Assembly: GCF_004359985.1 (NCBI RefSeq)
Contig: NZ_SMRO01000002.1
Coordinates: 682,001-746,000 of the forward strand
Direction of reading: 5' to 3'
Source of the DNA: Paraburkholderia flava
GTDB lineage: Bacteria; Pseudomonadota; Gammaproteobacteria; Burkholderiales; Burkholderiaceae
DNA length: 64,000 bases
The notes beneath the pieces were generated by a model that was not told the origin of the DNA, did no database searches, and was given only the letters and a program-made list of their open reading frames with translations. This document shows, piece by piece, positions 52,259 to 60,556 of this stretch (positions within the stretch are counted from its first letter, which is position 1; each line of letters opens with the position of its first letter). A program made the translations under genes and the position numbers.

Positions 52259-52738
52259 CTAGCCGCAGTTCTGCGCAGAATTGGCGCCTCGCGGCAAGAA
52301 ATTGTCCAGTTCCTTATTGAAGCAAACCGCAGACGCTGGGCACAACGCCGCAAACTGCGTGCTGCCTTGAACCTCGACGGGCGCTGTGGCCCGCTCGGCG
52401 GATGCATAGCCGGCCCTCGAAAAGAAGTTCGCCGCTGTCGTCGTAAGCAGCCACAACTCAGACACGTCTGACGCTCGCGCCATTAGCTCGGCGTGGGCCA
52501 GCAGTCTCGTACCGAGCCCCTCCTTTCGGGCCATCTTGGCGGTAGCCAGTGACCGAAGCAACGCGATGCGACCAAACCTCTCCAGTCCAACACTGCCAAC
52601 AATCTTGCCACCGGCGTCTTCCGCCACCAGGAAGTCCACCAGCAAGGCTTCATCCACATCAGCGACCGGCAGTTCATTTTCTGCGAGCAATGCTTTGATG
52701 GCGTCAAGGTCTTCGTTTCGCGCGGGACGTATTTTCAT
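52259..52738 (-). CDS. arsN2: ArsN2-type GNAT N-acetyltransferase
   Basis: The protein has about 159 residues from the ATG at 52738. The GNAT acetyl-CoA site is in ATAKMARKEGLGTRLLAHAE, and the family-typical ending is FFSRAGYASAERATAPVEVQ followed by FAALCPASAVC. ArsN-type enzymes acetylate organoarsenicals such as arsinothricin or phosphinothricin-like amino acids; whether this member does so is inferred from its place in an ars cluster. It lies 35 bp after the MFS gene on the same strand. Confidence 0.8.
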   Translation of the reverse strand: MKIRPARNEDLDAIKALLAENELPVADVDEALLVDFLVAEDAGGKIVGSVGLERFGRIALLRSLATAKMARKEGLGTRLLAHAELMARASDVSELWLLTTTAANFFSRAGYASAERATAPVEVQGSTQFAALCPASAVCFNKELDNFLPRGANSAQNCG

Positions 52739-52773
52739 AATCGGTGTTGTCTTTGATGATTTCTGAAGCAATG

Positions 52774-54105
52774 TCAGGCCGCTCTGGTTGCCGGGTGGCG
52801 GCTGACCCGGACGGCCACGAAGAAGGCGATTGCTGACAGTATCGAGACGAGAAACACGGTCCACTCAACAGCTACATAACCGTGAGTAAAGCTCCAGATG
52901 CTGGCCGCGGCAATCGGCGCTATTCCCTTGGCGACATTCGACGGGAACGAAAGCATGCCGCTGACTGCACCGTAGCCTTCGGTCCACATCAGGTCCTGGA
53001 CGATGGTGCCGCGTAGGATTGTCATCATGCCATTCGCGGCGCCGTAACAAAGCGCGAATAGCCATAACAGCGCAGCCGAGTGACCAGCACCTATCAGGAT
53101 AACGGTCGAGAGCGGGAATAGCGTCACGATAATTATGCCGACGGTACTGACATGCACCGTTCGGCCGAAGGTGAACCAAATCGCCCGTGCGGCTACCTGA
53201 GCTGGACCAATCAGTGCCATGGTCGTTACCAGCACAGCGTTCGTCACGCCGCGTTCAACCATGAGTGGCACCAGATGAAATGTGAGCGCTGCGAACGTCG
53301 CGTAGTAGGCAGTGAAGCAGACGGCGAGCGCCCAGAAAATCGGCGAACGAAGGGCGCGGTGGGTGGCCGCATCATTCGCCAGCTTGACCTCGGTACTGTT
53401 AGGCCGTGACCCCACGTCAGACTTCGACGAACGGATTGCCAGCACGTGGATAGGCAGGCAGACGAGGAGGTTCAGTGCAGCAAGGACAACAAGCGACGTG
53501 CGCCAACCGACTGAGCCAACGAGGAACTGGGTCAACGGAATAAAGACCGTGCTCGCGAACCCGGCCACCAGCGTAATGAGGGTAATTTTGTTACGGAAGC
53601 TTCGTGGATACCGGTGCGTTACAACGGCAAAGACGGGGTCGTAGAAGGTGGCAGCCATTGAAATCCCGAGGCCTATCCATACAACGAAGAGGACCGTCAG
53701 CGAATGCGCGCCTGCCCAGAGCAACAGCATGGCCGCGGCGATTACCGACCCGATGGCCATGATGCGGCGCCCCAATCCATGGTCAATCCAGCGCCCGATG
53801 GGATAGGCAGCGAATCCTGAAACCAGTAACCCTACCGAGAGGGCGGCGTTCATTGCCGTCCGGCTCCAGCTCATGGTCTGCTCCATGGGCACAACCAATA
53901 GGGAAAAGGAATAGTAGACAGAACCCCAGGAAACAAGTTGAGCCACCGCCAAGGCCCACGTCACAAGCCTGTCCTGACTTTCCGTTGGTGCGGTCTCACC
54001 ACTTGCGGTCTCGTCCTGACTCGAAATCGTGCTCAATTTCTTCAGCCTCTCATCTAGCTCAGTGTGTTGACGCCGGCAGCGCTGGTGCGAAAGGCGTCGC
54101 AGCAA
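52774..54105 (-). CDS. MFS transporter of the arsenic cluster
   Basis: The protein has about 443 residues and 12 predicted transmembrane helices, beginning TWALAVAQLVSWGSVYYSFS. The MFS signature between TM2 and TM3 is AYPIGRWIDHGLGRRIM. Position between arsN2 and the other ars genes suggests efflux of arsenite or an organoarsenical (ArsK-like), but related MFS proteins transport carboxylates. The start is uncertain: the ATG at 54105 overlaps the upstream gene by 52 bp, while a TTG at 54036 behind GAGAGG would remove 23 residues. Confidence 0.7.
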   Translation of the reverse strand: MLRRLSHQRCRRQHTELDERLKKLSTISSQDETASGETAPTESQDRLVTWALAVAQLVSWGSVYYSFSLLVVPMEQTMSWSRTAMNAALSVGLLVSGFAAYPIGRWIDHGLGRRIMAIGSVIAAAMLLLWAGAHSLTVLFVVWIGLGISMAATFYDPVFAVVTHRYPRSFRNKITLITLVAGFASTVFIPLTQFLVGSVGWRTSLVVLAALNLLVCLPIHVLAIRSSKSDVGSRPNSTEVKLANDAATHRALRSPIFWALAVCFTAYYATFAALTFHLVPLMVERGVTNAVLVTTMALIGPAQVAARAIWFTFGRTVHVSTVGIIIVTLFPLSTVILIGAGHSAALLWLFALCYGAANGMMTILRGTIVQDLMWTEGYGAVSGMLSFPSNVAKGIAPIAAASIWSFTHGYVAVEWTVFLVSILSAIAFFVAVRVSRHPATRAA

Positions 54106-54743
54106 AAGAATGTAGTTGAAGCGAGTCTGTGGGCGATTACAGTGCCGACCCGCTCATGGAGGGGGCCGCTACGGCGTGTCGCAGCCCGCGGCGGAATCGT
54201 CTGGACGGCGCCGAGAAAGCCGATTCCTTCGTGTTCGCAATACCGCTGAACACGTCGCGCGATGAGCCAATCTCTCAGGCGCGCAATCGTCCGAGTGACA
54301 TCGCCTTTCTCATGACGCGTGGTCAATGCGACAAAAAACTTAGACCCTTCGTCGGCGAGGCGATTGTGGACTCGCAGCAACGGTGTCTTCCAGTCACGCA
54401 GCGGCCATACATGGCTCAGGACTTGTGCATCCATGACAAGGACAGCAGCAGCCGAGCCATTCACAGCCAGGAATCGCGCTAGCTCGAGTTTGTCGTCAAC
54501 TGCGGCTGTCAACGCAATCGCCGAGGTCGCGTATCCGGTTTGAGATTCAAACGCCCTTGCCACGTCGGTTGGAAGCGACCCGCGCCATGACTCCGTCGTG
54601 GCGCGACCGCTGCCAAGATGTGTCGCTGCGTTAGCGGTTCGCCCGTGTGCCATCAGCATGATGAATCCCTGCATGGAACGGCAATGCCACCCTCCCGATA
54701 CTGGCAAGAGCGAACCGGTCGATACCTGGTCTACGCAGTCCAT
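54054..54743 (-). CDS. Unrecognised protein at head of the arsN2-MFS unit
   Basis: The open frame codes for 229 residues (possibly fewer, from an internal ATG). It includes LELARFLAVNGSAAAVLVMD and IARLRDWLIARRVQRYCEHE, suggesting alpha/beta structure, but no family was recognised. It directly precedes and slightly overlaps the MFS gene and starts next to an ArsR-like dyad at 54763-54786. It could be an uncharacterised arsenic-cluster gene or a decayed one. Confidence 0.4.
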   Translation of the reverse strand: MDCVDQVSTGSLLPVSGGWHCRSMQGFIMLMAHGRTANAATHLGSGRATTESWRGSLPTDVARAFESQTGYATSAIALTAAVDDKLELARFLAVNGSAAAVLVMDAQVLSHVWPLRDWKTPLLRVHNRLADEGSKFFVALTTRHEKGDVTRTIARLRDWLIARRVQRYCEHEGIGFLGAVQTIPPRAATRRSGPLHERVGTVIAHRLASTTFFCCDAFRTSAAGVNTLS

Positions 54744-54762
54744 GGCTGCCTCCTAAGATTTC

Positions 54763-54786
54763 ATATTTCTAGAATACCGGAAATGT
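54763..54786. promoter_or_regulatory. Candidate ArsR operator, minus-strand unit
   Basis: ATATTTC-N9-GGAAATGT is an imperfect dyad just upstream of the minus-strand unit beginning at 54743. It shares the GGAAAT half-site with sites before arsH and arsC. Confidence 0.5.
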
Positions 54787-54863
54787 TGTAGAATGCAAGC
54801 AACGAAGCGAGGAAGGTCGTATTAGTTGGGCGCCACAAAGCGCCTTGAATCGGCCGAATGCCT

Positions 54864-54881
54864 CCATATAATTGGAAATGT
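54864..54881. promoter_or_regulatory. Candidate ArsR site before arsH
   Basis: CATATAATTGGAAATGTC lies about 20 bp before the arsH ATG. It contains the TTGGAAATGT half-site resembling those before arsC and at 54763-54786. Confidence 0.45.
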
Positions 54882-54900
54882 CAAATAGCAGAGTGATGAG

Positions 54901-55677
54901 ATGACAGTTCACGCAATCAATGGCGACCGGAGCTTTCCGGCCGCCAAGACAGATTTTTTCGACACGGATATTGCTGCACGCCTTGATATGGAGGGGCAAC
55001 CGCCGGTCAGGATTTTGCTGCTCTACGGTTCGCTCCGTGAGCGCTCGTACTCACGATTGCTCGTCGAGGAAGCCGCTCGCCTGTTGCAGACGTTCGGCGC
55101 GGAAACGCGAATTTTCGACCCGCGCGGTCTGCCCCACGCGGACGACATCGACGTGAAGAACCATCCCAAGGTGAAGGAACTGCTCGAGCTGTCGCTGTGG
55201 TCAGAGGGGCACGTGTGGTGCAGCCCGGAGCGCCACGGCACCATCACCGGCCTGATAAAGACGCAGATTGACCATCTGCCGCTGGTCAGCGGCGGCATCC
55301 GTCCGACGCAGGGACGCACGCTTGCCGTCATGCAGGTTAGTGGCGGTTCGCAGTCGTTCAACTCTGTCAATCAACTGCGGCAGCTCGGACGATGGATGCG
55401 TATGTTCACCATCCCCAATCAGTCGTCGGTTGCCAAGGCGTTCGAAGAGTTCGAAGAGGATGGCCGCATGAAACCGTCGTCCTACTACGACCGCCTGGTC
55501 GACGTGATGGAAGAACTCGTGAAGTTCACGCTGCTGCTTCGCGGTCGTGCCGACTATCTCGTCGACCGCTACAGCGAGCGCGTGAAGGAAGATAGGCCGC
55601 TCGACCCCGCGACCGACCTGGCCTCCCGAGCAATCGCTGGTCATTCCCGCGAAGAAGCGCAGGCGAGCAACCAATAA
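54901..55677 (+). CDS. arsH: NADPH-dependent FMN reductase ArsH
   Basis: The 258-residue flavodoxin-fold protein has the FMN loop in [20 protein letters not shown], then [14 protein letters not shown] and [20 protein letters not shown], all typical of ArsH. ArsH oxidises trivalent methyl- and aromatic arsenicals to less toxic pentavalent forms. It heads the operon arsH-arsR-arsI. Confidence 0.94.
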   Translation: MTVHAINGDRSFPAAKTDFFDTDIAARLDMEGQPPVRILLLYGSLRERSYSRLLVEEAARLLQTFGAETRIFDPRGLPHADDIDVKNHPKVKELLELSLWSEGHVWCSPERHGTITGLIKTQIDHLPLVSGGIRPTQGRTLAVMQVSGGSQSFNSVNQLRQLGRWMRMFTIPNQSSVAKAFEEFEEDGRMKPSSYYDRLVDVMEELVKFTLLLRGRADYLVDRYSERVKEDRPLDPATDLASRAIAGHSREEAQASNQ

Positions 55678-55686
55678 AGGACAGTG

Positions 55687-56025
55687 ATGGCAACCCTGGA
55701 TTCGAAGTTAGCGGTCAAGGCGCTCGCAGCTCTCGCGCACGAGACGCGGCTCGCGGTGTTCCGCCTTCTTGTGACAGCCGGACGCTCAGGTATGAGTCCT
55801 GGCGCCATCGCCGAAAAGCTTGGGCTTCCTGCGCCCACGTTGTCATTCCACCTGAAGGAGCTCGCCCACGCAGAGCTTATCGAGGGCAAGAGCCAGGGCC
55901 GGTTCATCATCTACTGCGCCAGCTATGACCACATGCAGACGCTCATGGATTTCCTGATGGAAAACTGCTGCGCGGCGGAGCAAACAGAGCAATGCGGCTG
56001 CGCGGCCAATGAAACGGAGGCGTAA
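55687..56025 (+). CDS. arsR: ArsR-family arsenic-responsive repressor 1
   Basis: The 112-residue winged-helix ArsR/SmtB protein has recognition region PGAIAEKLGLPAPTLSFHLK. A vicinal Cys pair in FLMENCCAAEQ and a further CGC near the C terminus are candidate As(III) ligands, an arrangement unlike the E. coli type, whose cysteines lie in helix 3. The ATG at 55687 follows AAAGGA; a GTG one codon earlier is less likely. Its stop is immediately followed by the arsI ATG. Confidence 0.92.
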   Translation: MATLDSKLAVKALAALAHETRLAVFRLLVTAGRSGMSPGAIAEKLGLPAPTLSFHLKELAHAELIEGKSQGRFIIYCASYDHMQTLMDFLMENCCAAEQTEQCGCAANETEA

Positions 56026-56499
56026 ATGAAGCGATTTCACGTGCATGTTGTTGTCCCGAAGCTCGACGAAAGCGTGCGTTTCTATAGCAGCATGTTCGGC
56101 GCGGACCCTTCGGTGCTTAAAGACGATTACGCAAAGTGGATGCTTGAGGACCCGCGCGTAAACTTCGCCATTTCGGCGCGTGGCGGTGAGGCAGGTGTCA
56201 ATCACTTGGGATTTCAAGTCGATAGCGACGAGGAGCTGACAGCTCTTCGCGAGCAGGTTGTCGCCGGCAGCGTCGCGGTACAGGACCAGCCCGGCGCGCA
56301 GTGCTGCTACGCCAGCTCGAACAAGTACTGGACGCAGGACCCGGCGGGCGTGCCGTGGGAAACGTATCACACGCTCGGCGGCATCCCGATGTTCGGAGCG
56401 GACAGCCGAGGGGCGGCCGCGGCCGAAGCGGGCGGGGCCTGCTGTGCACCCGCTACCTCGATTCCAGCGATGATTGAGAAAAAGGTCGGCTGCTGTTGA
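56026..56499 (+). CDS. arsI: ArsI/CadI-family VOC protein (C-As lyase candidate)
   Basis: The 157-residue vicinal-oxygen-chelate protein begins RFHVHVVVPKLDESVRFYSS, with metal ligands in this strand and in GVNHLGFQVD. A vicinal Cys pair in AQCCYASSNKYWTQDP matches the As-binding pair of ArsI, the dioxygenase that cleaves the C-As bond of trivalent organoarsenicals. A cysteine-rich tail (GGACCAPA, KKVGCC) is present as in relatives annotated CadI. Its place after arsH and arsR supports ArsI. Confidence 0.85.
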   Translation: MKRFHVHVVVPKLDESVRFYSSMFGADPSVLKDDYAKWMLEDPRVNFAISARGGEAGVNHLGFQVDSDEELTALREQVVAGSVAVQDQPGAQCCYASSNKYWTQDPAGVPWETYHTLGGIPMFGADSRGAAAAEAGGACCAPATSIPAMIEKKVGCC

Positions 56500-56602
56500 A
56501 TGCGTGGTGTCCAACACGGTGGCCGCCCATAAGCGGCCACCCGATTTAATGTTGATACAGTTGGCGGGCCCCAGGCCTAGAGTTATGCGCTCCAGCGCAT
56601 GT

Positions 56603-56944
56603 TCATGCGGCCACAGGTTTGCACTTCACCTTCTTGGCCGGCTTACATGCCGCGGAGTCCACTCCCTGACAGCAGTTCTCGGTCAGAAACCCGACGAGCT
56701 CGTTCATGTGGTCAATTTCGGGTCCGTAATAAACGAAGCGACCTTCCTGGCGTGATGTCACCAGGCCTGCATGCGTCAGTTCCTTGAGGTGGAAGGAGAG
56801 CGTCGCGCTGGCTAGTTCCAGATGCTCCTGGATGACGCCGACGTTCAGGCCATCCGGCCCAGCCGTAACGAGCAGGCGAAAAATAGCCAGGCGCGTCGGC
56901 TGTGCTAGCGCGGCCAAAGCTTTTATGGCGTCTTTTTCCTTCAT
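56603..56944 (-). CDS. arsR: ArsR-family arsenic-responsive repressor 2
   Basis: The 113-residue paralogue of the repressor at 55687 has the same winged-helix core (LELASATLSFHLKELTHAGL), the C-terminal Cys pair FLTENCCQG, and additional cysteines in AACKPAKKVKC. It is divergent from arsC, with an ArsR-like dyad between, so it probably controls arsC-arsB and itself. Confidence 0.92.
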   Translation of the reverse strand: MKEKDAIKALAALAQPTRLAIFRLLVTAGPDGLNVGVIQEHLELASATLSFHLKELTHAGLVTSRQEGRFVYYGPEIDHMNELVGFLTENCCQGVDSAACKPAKKVKCKPVAA

Positions 56945-57073
56945 ACCCGTCTGCTTTCCAAGTTATTGACCAATTCTAACGCGACGCCACCAATGGCGGG
57001 TAGAACACCGGCTGCCTGACATCGCGGCTGCAGGGGCGGACGACCCGCAGTCGCCCTTGCTTGTCGCCTCTCC

Positions 57074-57097
57074 ATATTTCCATTATATTGGAGATAT
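57074..57097. promoter_or_regulatory. Candidate ArsR operator before arsC
   Basis: ATATTTCC-N8-GGAGATAT is an inverted repeat (7 of 8 arm positions paired) lying 46 bp before the arsC start, in the divergent region between arsR 2 and arsC. It is the best-formed of three similar sites in the cluster. Confidence 0.6.
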
Positions 57098-57142
57098 AGA
57101 GTTATAAATTCAATCGCGACGAAACGTCGTCAGGAGAAGCCC

Positions 57143-57661
57143 TTGACTGAACACCGAAAATACAACGTGCTGTTCCTCTGCACGCACAATTCCGCGCGCT
57201 CGATTCTCGCGGAAGCGGCACTCAACGAGCTCGCAGGTGACCGTTTCGTCGGCTACAGCGCCGGCAGTCACCCGGGAACAGCGCCGAACCCTTTCGCCCT
57301 CGACCTACTGCGCTCGCAAGGCATTTCGACCGAGGGCCTGCGTAGCAAGAGCTGGGACGAATTCGCCGAAGAAGGTGCGCCGCAAATTGATTTCATTTTC
57401 ACCGTCTGCGACAACGCTGCCGGGGAAGTTTGTCCAATATGGCCGGGTCACCCTGCAAAAGCACACTGGGGCGTGCCTGACCCGTCGACGGTCGAAGGCT
57501 CGGACGAAGAGAAGCGCAAGGCTTTCCTTCAGGCCTATGTGCAAATGAAGAAGCGCATTGTGCTCTTCACAAATCTGCCGTTCGAAAAGCTTGACCGGGT
57601 TGCGGTACAGCGGGAAATGCAGAACATCGGCACGTCGTTGCGGGAACAGGAACAGCGATAG
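57143..57661 (+). CDS. arsC: Arsenate reductase (LMW-phosphatase type)
   Basis: The 172-residue protein has the CX5R loop CTHNSAR in VLFLCTHNSARSILAEAALN and the later DPSTVEGSDEEKRKAF. This is the low-molecular-weight phosphatase-like arsenate reductase family, which reduces As(V) to As(III) using thioredoxin or glutaredoxin/mycothiol chemistry. The start is TTG behind AGGAG. It is followed by arsB on the same strand. Confidence 0.92.
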   Translation: MTEHRKYNVLFLCTHNSARSILAEAALNELAGDRFVGYSAGSHPGTAPNPFALDLLRSQGISTEGLRSKSWDEFAEEGAPQIDFIFTVCDNAAGEVCPIWPGHPAKAHWGVPDPSTVEGSDEEKRKAFLQAYVQMKKRIVLFTNLPFEKLDRVAVQREMQNIGTSLREQEQR

Positions 57662-57797
57662 AGTGCGGCATCAACGGCACGAAAAGCCATCGGCATGGAT
57701 GCAATCGTGCTCGATGGTGCCTCGGCGATACGCGCGCGTCGATTAAGCCGGCTGACCGGCTAGGCGGCCGCGCCTCCAAAAAAAAAGGAAGCTGTTA

Positions 57798-59081
57798 ATG
57801 CTCATCGCTGTACTGATATTTATCGCCACCATCGTATTTGTCATCTGGCAACCAAAGGGTCTCGGCATCGGTTGGAGCGCTGCCGCAGGCGCCGTCGTAG
57901 CGCTGCTGGCCGGAGTGATTCACGTATCAGACATTCCCGTGGTCTGGCACATCGTCTGGAATGCGACCCTCACGTTTGTCGCTGTGATTATCATCAGCTT
58001 GCTGCTTGATGAAGCAGGCTTTTTCGAGTGGGCCGCGCTGCATGTAGCGCGTTGGGGAAACGGCAGCGGCCGGAAGCTGTTCGCGTTTCTTGTTTTGCTG
58101 GGCGCAGCTGTTGCGGCGTTGTTTGCAAATGACGGTGCCGCACTTATCTTGACGCCTATCGTTATGGCGATGCTGCTCGCACTCCGGTTCAGTCCAGCTG
58201 CGACGCTCGCGTTCGTCATGGCTGCGGGGTTCATCGCAGATACGGCAAGTTTGCCGTTGGTCGTTTCGAACCTCGTCAACATTGTGTCGGCCGACTTCTT
58301 CAAAATTGGGTTTGCCGAATATGCAAGCGTCATGATTCCGGTCGACATCGTCGCTGTCGCGATGACCCTCGCCATGCTGCTGTTCTACTTTCGCCGCGAC
58401 ATCCCCGCAGCGTATAACGTGGCAGAGTTGAAGCAGCCCGGCCAGGCCATCCGCGACGCCTCGACTTTCAAGGCAGGCTGGTGGGTTCTGGCGTTGCTGC
58501 TGGTTGGCTTTTTCGGTCTCGACCGCGTCGGTGTCCCCATCAGTGCGGTTGCCGCTTTCGGTGCAGTCGTTTTGCTAGCCGTTGCAGGACGAGGCCACAT
58601 TATTTCCACAAGGAAAGTACTGAAGGAAGCCCCGTGGCAAGTCGTCATCTTTTCGCTCGGCATGTATCTGGTCGTGTATGGGTTGCGTAACCAGGGACTC
58701 ACAGGCTATGTCGCGCAGATTCTTAACTACCTGGCATCTCACGGTGTCTGGGCGGCGGCCCTTGGCACCGGACTTCTTACGGCCTTTCTGTCGTCGGTCA
58801 TGAACAACATGCCGACGGTGCTTGTTGGCGCGTTGTCTATCGATGCAAGCAACGCCAGCGGAATCGTCAGGGAGGCAATGGTCTTCGCCAACGTGATTGG
58901 GAGCGACCTCGGCCCGAAGATTACGCCCATTGGGTCTCTTGCAACCTTGCTGTGGTTGCACGTGCTGGCTCGCAAGAACGTAACCATCACATGGGGTTAC
59001 TACTTCAGGACGGGTATCGTGCTAACGCTTCCCATTCTGGTTGTCACGCTGGCTGCGCTTGCCGTGCGGCTGCAGGGCTAA
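57798..59081 (+). CDS. arsB: Arsenite efflux pump ArsB
   Basis: The 427-residue protein, with about 12 transmembrane segments, matches ArsB along its length: [59 protein letters not shown] and [20 protein letters not shown]. It exports arsenite and antimonite using the proton gradient; no arsA ATPase gene is seen. It lies 136 bp after arsC, and the gap shows no gene. The ATG follows AAGGAA. Confidence 0.97.
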   Translation: MLIAVLIFIATIVFVIWQPKGLGIGWSAAAGAVVALLAGVIHVSDIPVVWHIVWNATLTFVAVIIISLLLDEAGFFEWAALHVARWGNGSGRKLFAFLVLLGAAVAALFANDGAALILTPIVMAMLLALRFSPAATLAFVMAAGFIADTASLPLVVSNLVNIVSADFFKIGFAEYASVMIPVDIVAVAMTLAMLLFYFRRDIPAAYNVAELKQPGQAIRDASTFKAGWWVLALLLVGFFGLDRVGVPISAVAAFGAVVLLAVAGRGHIISTRKVLKEAPWQVVIFSLGMYLVVYGLRNQGLTGYVAQILNYLASHGVWAAALGTGLLTAFLSSVMNNMPTVLVGALSIDASNASGIVREAMVFANVIGSDLGPKITPIGSLATLLWLHVLARKNVTITWGYYFRTGIVLTLPILVVTLAALAVRLQG

Positions 59082-59172
59082 TACAAAACGCCGCGCGCGG
59101 TCCTAGGCGCTCGGGGACAAGAGTCGTGTTCACCCGGACGAGCGCCTCGAATACTGTTCGATTGTGACAAAA

Positions 59173-59210
59173 AAAGCGACCGTCTTTCTTGACCGACGGT
59201 CGCTTTGTTT
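59173..59210. terminator. Bidirectional terminator between arsB and aioR
   Basis: AAAGCGACCGTC / GACGGTCGCTTT is a perfect 12-bp stem with a 10-nt loop. An A-run on one side and a T-run on the other let it serve both convergent genes. Confidence 0.9.
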
Positions 59211-60556
59211 TACGGGTTCGATGATTCCCCCCCGGCAATCCGATGCCGCCGCATGCGTTCCCATAAACTCTTGCGTGAGATGCCGAGCGAGGAAGCCGTC
59301 TCCGCAATGCGCCCGTGGTGCTGAACTAGCGCATTGTTGATGTACAGCGTCTCACACCGTTCCATATAGGCAGACAGGCTCGGCGTGCCCGTTGACTCGA
59401 CGTCTCCGTAAGCAGCGTGGTCGCTGAAGACATCGGCCGGCATCAGGAGCTTGCCCGCCGACATCAGACAAGCCCTCTCCAGGCGGTTGCGCAGTTCCCG
59501 AACGTTTCCTGGCCAGCCGAACCCGACGAGCGCTGCCTCGGTGGCCGGGTGAAGCGATTTCACAGGTTCGTCGTTCGATTCAGCATACGAAGACAGAAAT
59601 CGGCGCGCAATCCACAAGACATCATCGTTGCGCTCTCGCAAAGGCGGCACTCGCAGCGTGACGACGTTCAGGCGATAGAACAGGTCTTCCCGAAACTGCC
59701 CTCCTGAAACCAGCGACTGCAGGTCCCTGTGCGTCGCGCACACGAGGCGGAAATTGCATTCCACGTCCCGCTCGGCGCCTACACGGCGAACACGCTTTTC
59801 CTGAAGGACGCGCAGCAGCTTTACCTGCATTGCAAGCGGCAGTTCACCAATCTCGTCGAGAAACAGAGTGCCGCCGTGGGCTAGTTCAAAGTAGCCCTTT
59901 TTCTGTCGGTCTGCGCCAGTGAACGCGCCCCGTTCGTAGCCGAAGAACTCTGACTCCATCAGCGTCTCGGGCACGGCACCACAATTCACGGCAATGAATG
60001 GCTCAGGCTGCCCACAAGCTGCGACATCGTGGATATATCGCGCAAGCACTTCCTTGCCTGAACCGGACTCGCCATTTATGAGGATGGAGGATGCGCGTCT
60101 CGCGATTTTGGGGACCGTGTCCGCGAGCTTTCGCATCGCCATGGATACACCGAGCGGGCTATGCGCGGGCATTGCCTCTTCGGGAATGTCTGACGTCGAG
60201 AGCACGCGGATTTTCTGTATCAATTCCGCGATGTCGAAGGGTTTCGTCACGTAGTCGGCCACACCTGCCTTCAGCATGGACACGGCCTTATCAATCGAAG
60301 CGTACGCAGTCACGAGCATGAATGGTGGAACCTTCGCCATCGCTGAACTCAGTCGTGTGTACAACTCATCGCCGGGAAAGTCCGGTAGGCGCACGTCGCT
60401 GACCACGACTGCGTAGCTCTTACGTAGAATCGCTTCGAACGCCGCAGCCGCGCCGGTATGCCAGTCGACTCCAAACCCCTCGAGCCGGAAGCGCTCCACC
60501 ATGGATTCACCCATGATAGGGTCGTCTTCGACCAGGCAAATCACTGATTCACTCAT
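59210..60556 (-). CDS. aioR: Sigma54-dependent response regulator AioR
   Basis: The 448-residue NtrC-class regulator has a receiver domain (about 1-120) with phosphoacceptor Asp in VVVSDVRLPD, an AAA+ domain with GESGSGKE, GAFTGA and LFLDEIGE, and a Fis-type HTH (IAETASSLGISRKSLWERMR). It overlaps aioS by 8 bp. Together with aioX and aioS and the sigma54 promoter of aioBA, this identifies it as AioR, which activates arsenite oxidase expression. Confidence 0.9.
   Translation of the reverse strand: MSESVICLVEDDPIMGESMVERFRLEGFGVDWHTGAAAAFEAILRKSYAVVVSDVRLPDFPGDELYTRLSSAMAKVPPFMLVTAYASIDKAVSMLKAGVADYVTKPFDIAELIQKIRVLSTSDIPEEAMPAHSPLGVSMAMRKLADTVPKIARRASSILINGESGSGKEVLARYIHDVAACGQPEPFIAVNCGAVPETLMESEFFGYERGAFTGADRQKKGYFELAHGGTLFLDEIGELPLAMQVKLLRVLQEKRVRRVGAERDVECNFRLVCATHRDLQSLVSGGQFREDLFYRLNVVTLRVPPLRERNDDVLWIARRFLSSYAESNDEPVKSLHPATEAALVGFGWPGNVRELRNRLERACLMSAGKLLMPADVFSDHAAYGDVESTGTPSLSAYMERCETLYINNALVQHHGRIAETASSLGISRKSLWERMRRHRIAGGESSNP

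Noticed and set aside
54129..54482. Plus-strand 117-codon frame within the arsenic region
   Set aside because: Antisense to the longer minus-strand frame, which has operon context; no family features.
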